DNA from: Actinobacillus porcitonsillarum
GTDB taxonomy: Bacteria > Pseudomonadota > Gammaproteobacteria > Enterobacterales > Pasteurellaceae
Assembly: GCF_003101015.1 (NCBI RefSeq)
Contig: NZ_CP029206.1
Location: 1,685,001 to 1,749,000 of the forward strand
Direction: 5' to 3'
Length of the DNA stretch: 64,000 bases
Under the pieces are notes generated by a model. That model saw only the letters and a list, made by a program, of their open reading frames with translations. It made no database searches and was not told the DNA's origin. This document shows positions 56,706 to 64,000 of this stretch, piece after piece. The position numbers were made by a program, and so were the translations under genes. Within the stretch, counting starts at the first letter, position 1; every line of letters starts with the position of its first letter.

Positions 56706-58004
56706 TTATTGATTTAACCAAATCATAAAATCTGCTACGGTATGGAAAGAACCAAAGACCAACACAATATCTTGTTCTTTAGCCTGATTAAAAGCAATAG
56801 GCGTTGCTTGGGCGATATTTTCATAAGCACAAGCGGTCGCATTTGGTAAAGATTTTACCAACTTTTCAAATACTGCTTCCCCACTCTGCCCTCTCCAGCA
56901 ATCTAACCCAACACAAAACCATTCATCAATAAGATTATCCAGCGGTTCAACAATACCTGATAATTCTTTATCTTCAAGGCAACTAAAAATAGCAAAAATT
57001 TTGCCTTTTTTAACCGCTTGTAAGCGCTCTGCTAAATAACGTGCGGCATGTGGATTATGTCCCACATCAATTATCACTTTCGCTTTAGGCATTATCCCAC
57101 TAAATTGTGCGAAGTCAGATGCTGCCAACGTTTGAAAACGCCCAGTCATCTGTGCTTCAGATAGTGTTTCTCGAATAATCTGTTCACTCATGTTAAATGG
57201 TAATTGTGTCAGTGCCGCAATTGCCGTTCCAGCATTGGGAATAGGAATAAGTGGCATAGGTAAATCAACAAACTGTTGATCTGCCGCCTTCCACGAAAAA
57301 CGCTCTGCTTTAACAGAATAATGCCAATCAACATCTCTTTGCATAACGTGACATTGTAATTGTTTGGCGTGTGTTAAAATGGAGTTCGGGCAATCCGGTT
57401 CACCAATCACTACGGGGATATGTTCACGGAAAATGCCTGCTTTTTCTCGACCAATATCTTCTCGATTGTCGCCTAAGAACGCCACGTGATCGATGTCAAT
57501 AGAGGTAATAACCGCTAAATGAGGATCAACGATATTCGTTGCATCTAAACGTCCGCCTAAGCCGACTTCTAAAATCACAACATCTAATTTCGCATTTTTA
57601 AATAATTGAAATGCTGATAACGTACTGAATTCAAAGTAGGTTAAAGAAGCGGTCTTTTTTTCATTAATATCTGCAAAAGATTGAATATGAAAGTGATCGG
57701 CTAAAACCTCGCCATTGATACGGACACGTTCATTGTAGCGAATTAAATGTGGCGAAGAATAAACGCCCACGGTTAAACCTGCTTTAAGTAATGCAACTTC
57801 CAAAAAACGGCAAGTTGAGCCTTTTCCATTGGTACCGGCAACCGTTATAACATAAGGCGCAGGATTAAGTAGGTCAAGCTGTGCTGCTACGCTTTTAATC
57901 CGTTCAAGCCCCATATCAATAGGTTTAAAATGGCTTTTTTCTAAATAAGCCAACCAAGTTTCTAGGCTATCAGAACGGTCTGGGGTAATTAAATCTGTCA
58001 TCAT
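56706..58004 (-). CDS. folC: Dihydrofolate synthase / folylpolyglutamate synthase FolC
   Basis: FolC adds glutamate to dihydropteroate and then further glutamates to folates. About 432 residues from the ATG ending at 58004 (an alternative ATG is the next codon, and a TTG lies two codons upstream). The Mur-ligase P-loop VAGTNGKGST is near residue 60, with TSIDIDHVAFLGDNREDIGREKAGI and IDVGHNPHAARYLAERL further on. The ribosome site is weak and a terminator-like hairpin lies just upstream, after accD, so folC may be read partly by readthrough, as in the accD-folC order of E. coli. Two uptake signals lie within it. Confidence 0.95.
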   Translation of the reverse strand: MMTDLITPDRSDSLETWLAYLEKSHFKPIDMGLERIKSVAAQLDLLNPAPYVITVAGTNGKGSTCRFLEVALLKAGLTVGVYSSPHLIRYNERVRINGEVLADHFHIQSFADINEKKTASLTYFEFSTLSAFQLFKNAKLDVVILEVGLGGRLDATNIVDPHLAVITSIDIDHVAFLGDNREDIGREKAGIFREHIPVVIGEPDCPNSILTHAKQLQCHVMQRDVDWHYSVKAERFSWKAADQQFVDLPMPLIPIPNAGTAIAALTQLPFNMSEQIIRETLSEAQMTGRFQTLAASDFAQFSGIMPKAKVIIDVGHNPHAARYLAERLQAVKKGKIFAIFSCLEDKELSGIVEPLDNLIDEWFCVGLDCWRGQSGEAVFEKLVKSLPNATACAYENIAQATPIAFNQAKEQDIVLVFGSFHTVADFMIWLNQ

Positions 58005-58014
58005 AATCAAAAGA

Positions 58015-58038
58015 AAATCCCTGCTTTAACAGGGATTT
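58015..58038 (-). terminator. Hairpin between accD and folC
   Basis: AAATCCCTG/CAGGGATTT, nine-base stem with a six-base loop and TTTTCTT on the minus-strand 3' side, ending only about 10 bases before the folC start. Confidence 0.75.
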
Positions 58039-58054
58039 ATGTATTTAAAAAAGG

Positions 58055-58942
58055 TTATTCTTCAATAATCAATTCACCCGTTTTAAACGGTGAAGGTTGA
58101 TTTGTCATTTTAGCACACAGACGAGCAAGGGTATCTCGCATATCTTTGCGATGTACGATCATATCTATTGCCCCGTGTTCTAATAAAAATTCTGAACGTT
58201 GGAAGCCTTCCGGTAATTTCTCACGTACCGTTTGCTCAATAACACGAGGACCGGCGAAACCGATAAGTGCTTTAGGCTCAGCAATATTCAGATCCCCCAA
58301 CATTGCTAAACTTGCAGAAACGCCCCCTAATGTTGGGTCTGTAAGCACAGAAATGAATGGTACGCCCTTTTCACGCATTTTCGCTAAAATGGCACTTGTT
58401 TTTGCCATTTGCATTAACGAGAATAACGCTTCTTGCATACGAGCACCGCCCGAAGCAGAGAAACAGATGAATGGAATATTTTCATTTAATGCTTTTTCTG
58501 CCGCACGTACAAATTTTGCTCCTACAACAGAACCCATTGAACCGCCCATAAATTCAAAATTAAATGCAGCAGTGACAACCGGCATACCGTAAAGCGTACC
58601 TGAAATCACGATGAAAGAGTCTTTCTCGCCCGTTTCTTTTTGTGCAGCGGATAAACGATCTTTATATTTTTTCAGATCTTTAAATTTTAAAATATCTTGG
58701 GGTTCTAATTCTGCCGCAATCTCTTGCGCCGAACCTTCATCTAAGAGATTTAATAAACGTGTTCTTGCATTGATACGCATATGGTGATCGCATTTAGGGC
58801 AAACTTCCATATTGCGTTTTAGCTCTTCACTGTAAAGAACTTGTTCACAGCTGGTACATTTTGTCCAAACACCTTCCGGTACTTTTGACTTGCCTGCGCT
58901 TGATGAAGATTCTCTACCTAAAATTTTGTCTAACCAACTCAT
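58055..58942 (-). CDS. accD: Acetyl-CoA carboxylase carboxyltransferase subunit beta
   Basis: AccD with AccA transfers the carboxyl group from biotin carrier protein to acetyl-CoA, giving malonyl-CoA for fatty acid synthesis. The 295 residues have the N-terminal four-cysteine zinc ribbon (CTSCEQ and CPKCDHH around residues 28-54) and the carboxyltransferase core with [28 protein letters not shown] and [22 protein letters not shown] precedes the ATG. It is transcribed ahead of folC on the minus strand. Confidence 0.97.
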   Translation of the reverse strand: MSWLDKILGRESSSSAGKSKVPEGVWTKCTSCEQVLYSEELKRNMEVCPKCDHHMRINARTRLLNLLDEGSAQEIAAELEPQDILKFKDLKKYKDRLSAAQKETGEKDSFIVISGTLYGMPVVTAAFNFEFMGGSMGSVVGAKFVRAAEKALNENIPFICFSASGGARMQEALFSLMQMAKTSAILAKMREKGVPFISVLTDPTLGGVSASLAMLGDLNIAEPKALIGFAGPRVIEQTVREKLPEGFQRSEFLLEHGAIDMIVHRKDMRDTLARLCAKMTNQPSPFKTGELIIEE

Positions 58943-59062
58943 TTTTAAACCTTTTTGTTATCGTTTAAAAGAAAAATCGCTGTATTAAAGCATAAATTTC
59001 ATCAATTGGGTATGCTTTAATGCAATTATCTGCTCGGATCTGCAAAATAACTACAAATAAAG

Positions 59063-59164
59063 CTACGAATAAGTGCAGGTACGATAAATAAATGCTGCAA
59101 TTAAAATACACAACATAATGATAATTTGCACTAATCTTTTCTTGGTCAGTTTCTCGTGCGCCAT
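59063..59164 (-). CDS. Predicted 33-residue membrane peptide
   Basis: A short frame from the ATG ending at 59164 encodes MAHEKLTKKRLVQIIIMLCI and 13 further residues (LIAAFIYRTCTYS). A strong ribosome site, GGAAGGAA, lies five bases before the ATG. The peptide has a basic N-terminal segment and one hydrophobic helix (about residues 12-27), which predicts an inner membrane micropeptide with its N terminus inside. It is divergent from mazG, only 75 bases away, and upstream of accD. I do not recognise the family. Confidence 0.55.
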   Translation of the reverse strand: MAHEKLTKKRLVQIIIMLCILIAAFIYRTCTYS

Positions 59165-59219
59165 AAATTCCTTCCTTTTATTGCTCTGTGCTAAAATAGC
59201 AAAATAATTCAATTTTTTA

Positions 59220-59228
59220 ACCGCTTGT
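59220..59228 (-). repeat. DNA uptake signal sequence
   Basis: ACCGCTTGT core with AAAATTCAATTTTTTAACCG leading into it, directly before the mazG ribosome site; the trailing AAGGA serves translation. Confidence 0.75.
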
Positions 59229-59239
59229 AAGGAATAATA

Positions 59240-60031
59240 ATGCAAAAACGTCCTTCTATCGATCAATTTCTTGATGTCGTTGCCCAACTTCGTGATCCAC
59301 AATCCGGCTGCCCTTGGGATTTAGCGCAAAATTTTGACACTATGCTCCCCCACTTATTAGAAGAAACCTATGAGGTGGCAGAAGCTATCCATAAACAAGA
59401 TCGAACGTCATTAAGAGAAGAATTAGGCGATTTATTGCTTCAGGTCGTGTTTTTAAGTCAATTGGCAAAAGAAGAAGGCTGTTTTGATTTTTATGATGTT
59501 TTAACGGATATTCACGATAAATTGATCTACCGCCATCCTCACGTGTTTGGCGATAAAAAAGCAAAAGATAGCGAAGAAGCATTAAAAACGTGGGAAGAAC
59601 AGAAAGCAAACGATGAAAAACATCAGCAACAAACTTCGATTTTAGACGATTTGCCTTTTGCACTTCCAGCTTTAACCCGTGCGCATAAAATGCAAAAACG
59701 CTGTGCAAAAGTCGGTTTTGATTGGGATAACTCTCAGGATGTATTAGCGAAAGTTGAAGAAGAACTCCAAGAAGTCAAGGATGAAATCGCACTCTACCCA
59801 CAACGGGCTGAACAGCTTAGCGAGGAATTAGGCGATCTTCTTTTTGCAACGGTCAATCTTTGTCGTCATTATCAGGTGGAATCGGAAGATTGTTTGCGCC
59901 AAGCGAATGTCAAATTTGAAAATCGCTTCAGAAAAGTAGAACAGATAGTGAAATCACAAGGAAAACAGATGAAAGATTGTTCTTTATATGAGCTAGATGA
60001 AATTTGGAAACAAATAAAATCTTTAGAATAA
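59240..60031 (+). CDS. mazG: Nucleoside triphosphate pyrophosphohydrolase MazG
   Basis: MazG hydrolyses all NTPs and dNTPs to monophosphates and pyrophosphate; in E. coli it limits ppGpp build-up and sits by mazEF. The 263 residues have two MazG domains: the first with CPWDLAQNFDTMLPHLLEETYEVAEAI (split motif EETYEVAEAI) and EELGDLLLQVV, the second with EELQEVKDEI and EELGDLLFATVNL, both with metal-binding glutamates. AAGGA precedes the ATG. There is no mazEF here. It is likely a single-gene unit ahead of cpxRA. Confidence 0.95.
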   Translation: MQKRPSIDQFLDVVAQLRDPQSGCPWDLAQNFDTMLPHLLEETYEVAEAIHKQDRTSLREELGDLLLQVVFLSQLAKEEGCFDFYDVLTDIHDKLIYRHPHVFGDKKAKDSEEALKTWEEQKANDEKHQQQTSILDDLPFALPALTRAHKMQKRCAKVGFDWDNSQDVLAKVEEELQEVKDEIALYPQRAEQLSEELGDLLFATVNLCRHYQVESEDCLRQANVKFENRFRKVEQIVKSQGKQMKDCSLYELDEIWKQIKSLE

Positions 60032-60063
60032 TTGACAATTCCTATAAAAGTTGTAAATTGTCA
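60032..60063 (+). promoter_or_regulatory. cpxR promoter with inverted repeat
   Basis: TTGACA (60032-60037) and TAAATT (60054-60059) are 16 bases apart. TGACAATT (60033-60040) and AATTGTCA (60056-60063) are a perfect inverted pair lying across both boxes. Two GTAAA half-sites (60053, 60071) occur but at 18-base rather than the 10-base CpxR spacing. Confidence 0.55.
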
Positions 60064-60137
60064 GCACTGAGTAAACTCGTTGAATTAACATACTAAAATA
60101 ATTATAAAACCTTATAAAGATAAAACAGGAATTCATT

Positions 60138-60866
60138 ATGCCTAAAATATTACTTGTAGATGATGATATTGAGCTCACAGAACTACTTGCTGAGCTATTA
60201 TCCTTGGAAGGATTTGATGTTAAGGTTGTACATAATGGTCAGGAAGCTCTTAATGAACTAGAAGAAAATGTTTATGATTTAGTATTATTAGATATTATGA
60301 TGCCTATCCTTAATGGTATTGAAACACTAAAACAGCTACGTCAAAAATTAACGACGCCAGTACTTATGTTAAGTGCTCGAGATGATGATATTGATCGTGT
60401 TTTAGGTTTAGAATTAGGTGCAGATGATTATCTTCCAAAACCATTTAATGATAGAGAATTAGTGGCTCGTATTAAAGCTATTTTACGTAGAACAAGTTCA
60501 GTATCAAACATTTCTGATTCCGTGACAGTTCCTGTTACATTAGCACCAGAGGACGGTAGCAAACAATTATCGTTTGGCGGTGTTGAATTGCATCCTGGAC
60601 GTCAACAAGCAACGTTTGAAGGAAAAGATCTCGAACTGACAGGAACAGAATTTGCGTTACTACAAATTCTTATACGTAATCCTGGACAGATTCTTTCTCG
60701 TGAACTATTAAGTTTAGAAATTTTAGGTAAGCGTTTAACTCCTTACGATCGTGCGATTGATATGCACATATCCAATTTACGTAAAAAACTGCCAGAGCGT
60801 AATGATAATTTACCATGGTTTAAAACACTACGTGGGCGTGGTTATTTGTTAGTAACAGAAAAATAA
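60138..60866 (+). CDS. cpxR: Envelope-stress response regulator CpxR
   Basis: OmpR-type regulator that activates envelope protein folding and degradation genes when phosphorylated. The 242 residues have a receiver domain with acidic pocket D9/D10 and phospho-acceptor Asp52 (LLLDIMMP), then ADDYLPKPFNDRELVARI, and a winged-helix DNA-binding domain from about 150 (ELTGTEFALLQIL, LTPYDRAIDMHISNLRKKLP, WFKTLRGRGYLLV). These blocks match E. coli CpxR nearly word for word. A hairpin lies in the 48-base gap before cpxA. Confidence 0.96.
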   Translation: MPKILLVDDDIELTELLAELLSLEGFDVKVVHNGQEALNELEENVYDLVLLDIMMPILNGIETLKQLRQKLTTPVLMLSARDDDIDRVLGLELGADDYLPKPFNDRELVARIKAILRRTSSVSNISDSVTVPVTLAPEDGSKQLSFGGVELHPGRQQATFEGKDLELTGTEFALLQILIRNPGQILSRELLSLEILGKRLTPYDRAIDMHISNLRKKLPERNDNLPWFKTLRGRGYLLVTEK

Positions 60867-60872
60867 TGATTG

Positions 60873-60902
60873 AAGTCCTCCATTTATCGGGGGACTTTTC
60901 TT
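60873..60902 (+). terminator. Hairpin between cpxR and cpxA
   Basis: AAGTCCTCC pairs with GGGGGACTT (one G:T pair), then TTTCTTT. It may give more CpxR than CpxA. Confidence 0.7.
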
Positions 60903-60914
60903 TGGTAAAGAAAT

Positions 60915-62324
60915 ATGATAAAGAAAATAATGTCTGTTAGAAACTATCTCGTTTTTAAACTTTTTACATACTTTAGTTGCACATTTTTCTCTATTCTTTT
61001 TATTACTTTTACTGTTTCTCAACTAGATGAAAGACGTTTAGTACCTATAAAAGAACAAGATATCACATTCCTAAAGAAAGAAAGCGATAAAGTCAAAAAA
61101 CGATTTGACCTTGATGATGCATTTGAACGAGACATTTCTATTGAGACACCAAATGGTTTAGAACTAATTCTTGTAGATAAAGAAACAGATATTGTGAGTG
61201 GAATGGATCAAAGTAATGTAAAACCTCTATTGGCCTTTATCTATCAAACAGAAGGTGCTGAACGCCCAATGTCACGCAGTATTGAAGAATACCGTATAAA
61301 TGGGCCATTCCCTTTGTCCACAACAAAACGTGAATATAATGCATACTATCTTTTTAAAGTAAAAGTTCAAGAAGCTTGGTTAAACAATCTTTTTGATAAT
61401 CCATTAACTATGACAGCATTGCTGTTAGCACTAACACTTCCTGTTATTTTTATTCTTTCATGGCGAATTACACGTCCATTAAGGGCATTACGTTTAACTG
61501 CAAATGCTGTAGCGAGAGGTACATTACAAATCAACCCTAAAATTGAACGACAAGGTGTAAAGGAGTTCCGTGATGTAGGCCGTAGTATGAATTATATGAT
61601 CGCCTCACTTGAAGAACTAAGCCAACATCAACAAAGGTTATTATCAGATATTTCACACGAGTTAAAAACCCCTTTAGCTCGTTTACAACTTGCAACAGCA
61701 ATATTGAAAAAGAAAATCGGCGAAAGCAATGAAACACAACGCATTGAAAATGAGATTCAGAAAATGAATGTCATGGTGCTTGATTTATTAGCAATTTCTC
61801 GCCAACAAGTGAATCAGCATGCTACACGTACAACTTTTGTGGTAGATGATATTTGGCGGGATGTATTAGAAGATGCAAAATTTGAAACTGAACACAATAA
61901 TATTGCATTAGTTATAAAGAATGAATTACCAAATCATAAAAAATTTTATATCAATGGTAATGTCGCTTTATTAGCCAGTGCAATGGAAAATATTATCAGA
62001 AATGCACAGAAATACGCACATTCTCAAATTAACGTGGTATTCTCCTTGGAGAATGAGAATGAGAATGAGAATGAGAATGAGAATGAAAGGCTGATTATCT
62101 CTGTTGATGATGATGGTCCAGGTGTTCCAGAATCAGAATTGGAACAAATTTTCCGTCCTTTCTACCGTATTGATGAAGCAAGAGCAAGACATACTGGGGG
62201 AACCGGTTTAGGTTTAGCTATCGTTGCAAATGCAGCTAAACAACATCGAGGGACCGTGAAAGCGATGAAAAGCCCTATGGGAGGGCTTCGAGTTGAACTC
62301 TCTATTCCTCTTTGGTTTGAATAA
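60915..62324 (+). CDS. cpxA: Envelope-stress sensor kinase CpxA
   Basis: Inner membrane histidine kinase partner of CpxR. The 469 residues have one transmembrane helix near 15-35, a periplasmic domain (about 36-165), a second helix (TALLLALTLPVIFILSW, about 170-187), HAMP linker, dimerisation domain with His248 in SDISHELKTPLARL, and the ATPase domain with N box ENIIRNAQKYA, DDDGPGVP and GGTGLGLAIV. Between the N box and the G1 box there is a tandem GAGAAT repeat coding (Glu-Asn)6 at residues 379-390, which I do not expect in the family. Confidence 0.95.
   Translation: MIKKIMSVRNYLVFKLFTYFSCTFFSILFITFTVSQLDERRLVPIKEQDITFLKKESDKVKKRFDLDDAFERDISIETPNGLELILVDKETDIVSGMDQSNVKPLLAFIYQTEGAERPMSRSIEEYRINGPFPLSTTKREYNAYYLFKVKVQEAWLNNLFDNPLTMTALLLALTLPVIFILSWRITRPLRALRLTANAVARGTLQINPKIERQGVKEFRDVGRSMNYMIASLEELSQHQQRLLSDISHELKTPLARLQLATAILKKKIGESNETQRIENEIQKMNVMVLDLLAISRQQVNQHATRTTFVVDDIWRDVLEDAKFETEHNNIALVIKNELPNHKKFYINGNVALLASAMENIIRNAQKYAHSQINVVFSLENENENENENENERLIISVDDDGPGVPESELEQIFRPFYRIDEARARHTGGTGLGLAIVANAAKQHRGTVKAMKSPMGGLRVELSIPLWFE
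62049..62084 (+). repeat. Hexanucleotide tandem repeat (GAGAAT)6 in cpxA
   Basis: Six perfect in-frame copies of GAGAAT encode Glu-Asn pairs. As the unit is two codons, slippage would change length but not frame. Confidence 0.97.
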
Positions 62325-62336
62325 TCACTGAACTTA

Positions 62337-62374
62337 TTAGCAAATATTCAGTCTAGAATATTTGCTAATTTTTT
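62337..62374 (+). terminator. Terminator after cpxA
   Basis: TTAGCAAATATT/AATATTTGCTAA, 12-base perfect stem, eight-base loop and T run. Confidence 0.92.
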
Positions 62375-62409
62375 AGAAAATTCAAGCGCTTGTAATGAGC
62401 CCTCTTTGC

Positions 62410-62491
62410 AAAGAACGCCATACTTGTATTTGCCGCTGGATTTAAAAGTTTTCAAAAAATGCTAATTGCAAATACAAGTATGGCGTTCTTT
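62410..62491. repeat. 24-bp perfect inverted repeat before macB
   Basis: The 24 bases 62410-62433 (AAAGAACGCCATACTTGTAT plus TTGC) are repeated perfectly inverted at 62468-62491, with a 34-base loop. This could be a miniature mobile element or the gene of a structured RNA. The 62325-62625 gap contains this, the cpxA terminator, the next palindrome and a short macB leader. Confidence 0.8.
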
Positions 62492-62519
62492 TTCGGCATT
62501 GTGTAATTATTAGACATTG

Positions 62520-62552
62520 TTTGTAGGGGCAAATGTAATTTGCCCCTACAAA
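62520..62552. repeat. GTAGGG-type 15-bp perfect palindrome
   Basis: TTTGTAGGGGCAAAT/ATTTGCCCCTACAAA with a three-base loop, 74 bases before macB. It belongs with the palindromes at 8353 and 17888 by its GTAGGG ends. Confidence 0.8.
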
Positions 62553-62625
62553 CATAAATTTTAAATATTTGTACAACCGATACACAATGTTGATCTCTTG
62601 AGGATTTTATACGGAAAGTTACAAT

Positions 62626-64000
62626 ATGAAACTCATTGAAATAGAAAAGCTAAATAAGTATTTTGGCGAAGGCGAAAACCGAGCACACATTTTAAAAGAT
62701 ATTGACCTTACCATAGAACAAGGTGATTTTGTTGCGATTATCGGTGCGTCTGGCTCAGGAAAATCAACGCTGATGAATATTATTGGTTGCTTAGATACAG
62801 CAAGTTCAGGTATTTGTCGTATTGGTGGAAAAGAAACGCAACAAATGACTTCGGATGAACTATCGGATTTACGTCAGAGAAAATTCGGTTTTATTTTCCA
62901 ACGCTACAACCTACTTTCCGCCCTCAATGCAAATGAAAACGTTGCATTACCTGCCATTTATGCCGGTATGGATAGCGCTTCTCGTAAAGAACGTGCGAAT
63001 CAATTATTGGATAAATTAGGACTCTCTGATAAAACCGAGAATCGCCCTAATCAACTTTCAGGCGGGCAACAGCAACGTGTTAGTATTGCTCGAGCCTTAA
63101 TGAATGGTGGAGAAATTATCCTTGCCGATGAACCAACCGGTGCTTTAGATTCCAAAAGTGGCGAAACCGTATTAGGTATTTTGCAAGATTTGCATAAAGA
63201 AGGCCATACCATCGTGATGGTAACACACGATCCGAATATTGCTGCAACGGCGAGCCGTATTATTGAAGTTAAAGATGGGCGTATTATTCGTGATGAACGA
63301 CAAATGCCCTATGCCGATGAGCAAAAATTAAGTAAACCACCGCATAAAGCGCCTCGTTTCTTAGACCAACTCTCTGAATCATTTAAAATGGCGATGAGTG
63401 CAATTTTTGCACATAAATTAAGAGCGTTACTTACCATGCTCGGTATTGTAATTGGGATTACCTCGGTCATTTCCGTTGTTGCATTAGGAAGAGGCTCTCA
63501 AGAGCAAATTCTCTCCAATATCAATAGCTTAGGGACAAACACCATGACCATTATGAATGGGACAGGGTTTGGTGATAGACGCGCTAATTTAACCAAAAAT
63601 CTGACGATAAGTGATGCGACCATGCTTGCCAAGCAGACTTATGTTGATAGCACTACGCCATCTAGTAATTTAAGTGCAACCTTAATTTATGGAAATACTA
63701 ATGTAACCGGAACAGTAAATGGTGTTGGGGAACAATATTTAAGCGTAAAAGGCATGAAAATGGTTTCCGGACGCTTTTTTACCGCAGATGAAGTCACTCA
63801 AGCCGCACAAGTTGTCGTCATTGATGCCAATACTAAAAAAGATCTTAAATTAACCGAACCTGTTGAGGGGAAAATTATATTAGTAGATAAAAAACCGCTT
63901 AAAATTATCGGATTAGCGGAAGAGTCGAATAATATGAACCAAACAAGTTTAAAGTTATGGACACCTTATACGACACTTATGCAACGAATTTCCGGCGAAA
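62626..64000 (+). CDS. macB: MacB macrolide/peptide efflux ABC transporter, 3' end outside window
   Basis: MacB is an inner membrane ATPase and mechanotransmitter that works with periplasmic MacA and TolC to expel macrolides, enterotoxin or other substrates. The first 458 residues are visible and the frame is open to the window end (full length is about 645). The N-terminal ATPase domain shows Walker A GASGSGKST (40-48), signature LSGGQQQR and Walker B IILADEPTGALD; the first membrane helix is near 275-295 (LRALLTMLGIVIGITSVISVV), followed by the periplasmic MacB_PCD domain. The usual upstream partner macA is absent; cpxA and palindromes lie there instead. It is oriented with cpxRA. Confidence 0.94.
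   Translation, partial: MKLIEIEKLNKYFGEGENRAHILKDIDLTIEQGDFVAIIGASGSGKSTLMNIIGCLDTASSGICRIGGKETQQMTSDELSDLRQRKFGFIFQRYNLLSALNANENVALPAIYAGMDSASRKERANQLLDKLGLSDKTENRPNQLSGGQQQRVSIARALMNGGEIILADEPTGALDSKSGETVLGILQDLHKEGHTIVMVTHDPNIAATASRIIEVKDGRIIRDERQMPYADEQKLSKPPHKAPRFLDQLSESFKMAMSAIFAHKLRALLTMLGIVIGITSVISVVALGRGSQEQILSNINSLGTNTMTIMNGTGFGDRRANLTKNLTISDATMLAKQTYVDSTTPSSNLSATLIYGNTNVTGTVNGVGEQYLSVKGMKMVSGRFFTADEVTQAAQVVVIDANTKKDLKLTEPVEGKIILVDKKPLKIIGLAEESNNMNQTSLKLWTPYTTLMQRISGE

Noticed and set aside
60053..60075. Two GTAAA motifs upstream of cpxR as a CpxR autoregulation box.
   Set aside because: The start-to-start spacing is 18 bases, whereas CpxR boxes have about 10; they are only noted with the promoter.

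Overview
The window is a chromosomal segment from a Pasteurellaceae bacterium, most likely an Actinobacillus. Three things support this: protein sequences throughout are of Haemophilus/Actinobacillus/Mannheimia type; the DNA is AT-rich with short intergenic gaps; and the nine-base uptake signal core ACAAGCGGT (or its complement) of the Actinobacillus pleuropneumoniae-type clade occurs 13 times by eye. The strongest marker is a full RTX toxin operon whose toxin matches ApxIIA from memory. Unlike the apxIICA locus known from A. pleuropneumoniae, it is followed by intact secretion genes, as reported for A. porcitonsillarum. Species assignment remains an inference.

Layout. 1-10.9 kb: end of pmbA; a purE-ansA-purK operon on the minus strand behind a PurR-type operator; sspAB; dapB; a MetI-type sulfur amino acid enzyme; a SitABCD-type metal ABC importer. 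10.9-24 kb: glnS (minus), then the initiator tRNA and the rimP-nusA-infB operon. That operon is separated from its usual partners rbfA-truB by an insert carrying a MITE-like palindrome, a HAD phosphatase and a large subtilisin-type autotransporter lipoprotein; mltB follows. 25-35 kb: the five-gene glycogen operon glgBXCAP behind an FNR/CRP-like box. 35-45 kb (minus): dld, pta, ackA, two pirins, a KefB/C-type antiporter, and a LysR remnant cut off exactly at a dispersed repeat. 45.5-49.2 kb: ybeY, tmcA, aspC. 49.5-56.6 kb: apxIICABD. 56.7-64 kb: folC and accD (minus), a 33-residue membrane peptide, mazG, cpxRA and the start of macB.

How parts work together. ApxIIC acylates protoxin ApxIIA, which ApxIIB and ApxIID export with a TolC-type outer membrane partner not in this window. 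The promoter ahead of apxIIC has a perfect GCAAACGTTTGC palindrome overlapping its -35 box, a LacI/PurR-type operator. PurR is clearly relevant here because a PurR-like box also precedes purE. The autotransporter is a second surface virulence candidate. glgBXCAP, ackA-pta and dld handle carbon storage and fermentation or respiration; glgB and ackA both have FNR-like boxes upstream. Dispersed repeats (two 150-base elements, several GTAGGG palindromes) sit at the ends of transcription units and appear to have driven at least one gene loss.
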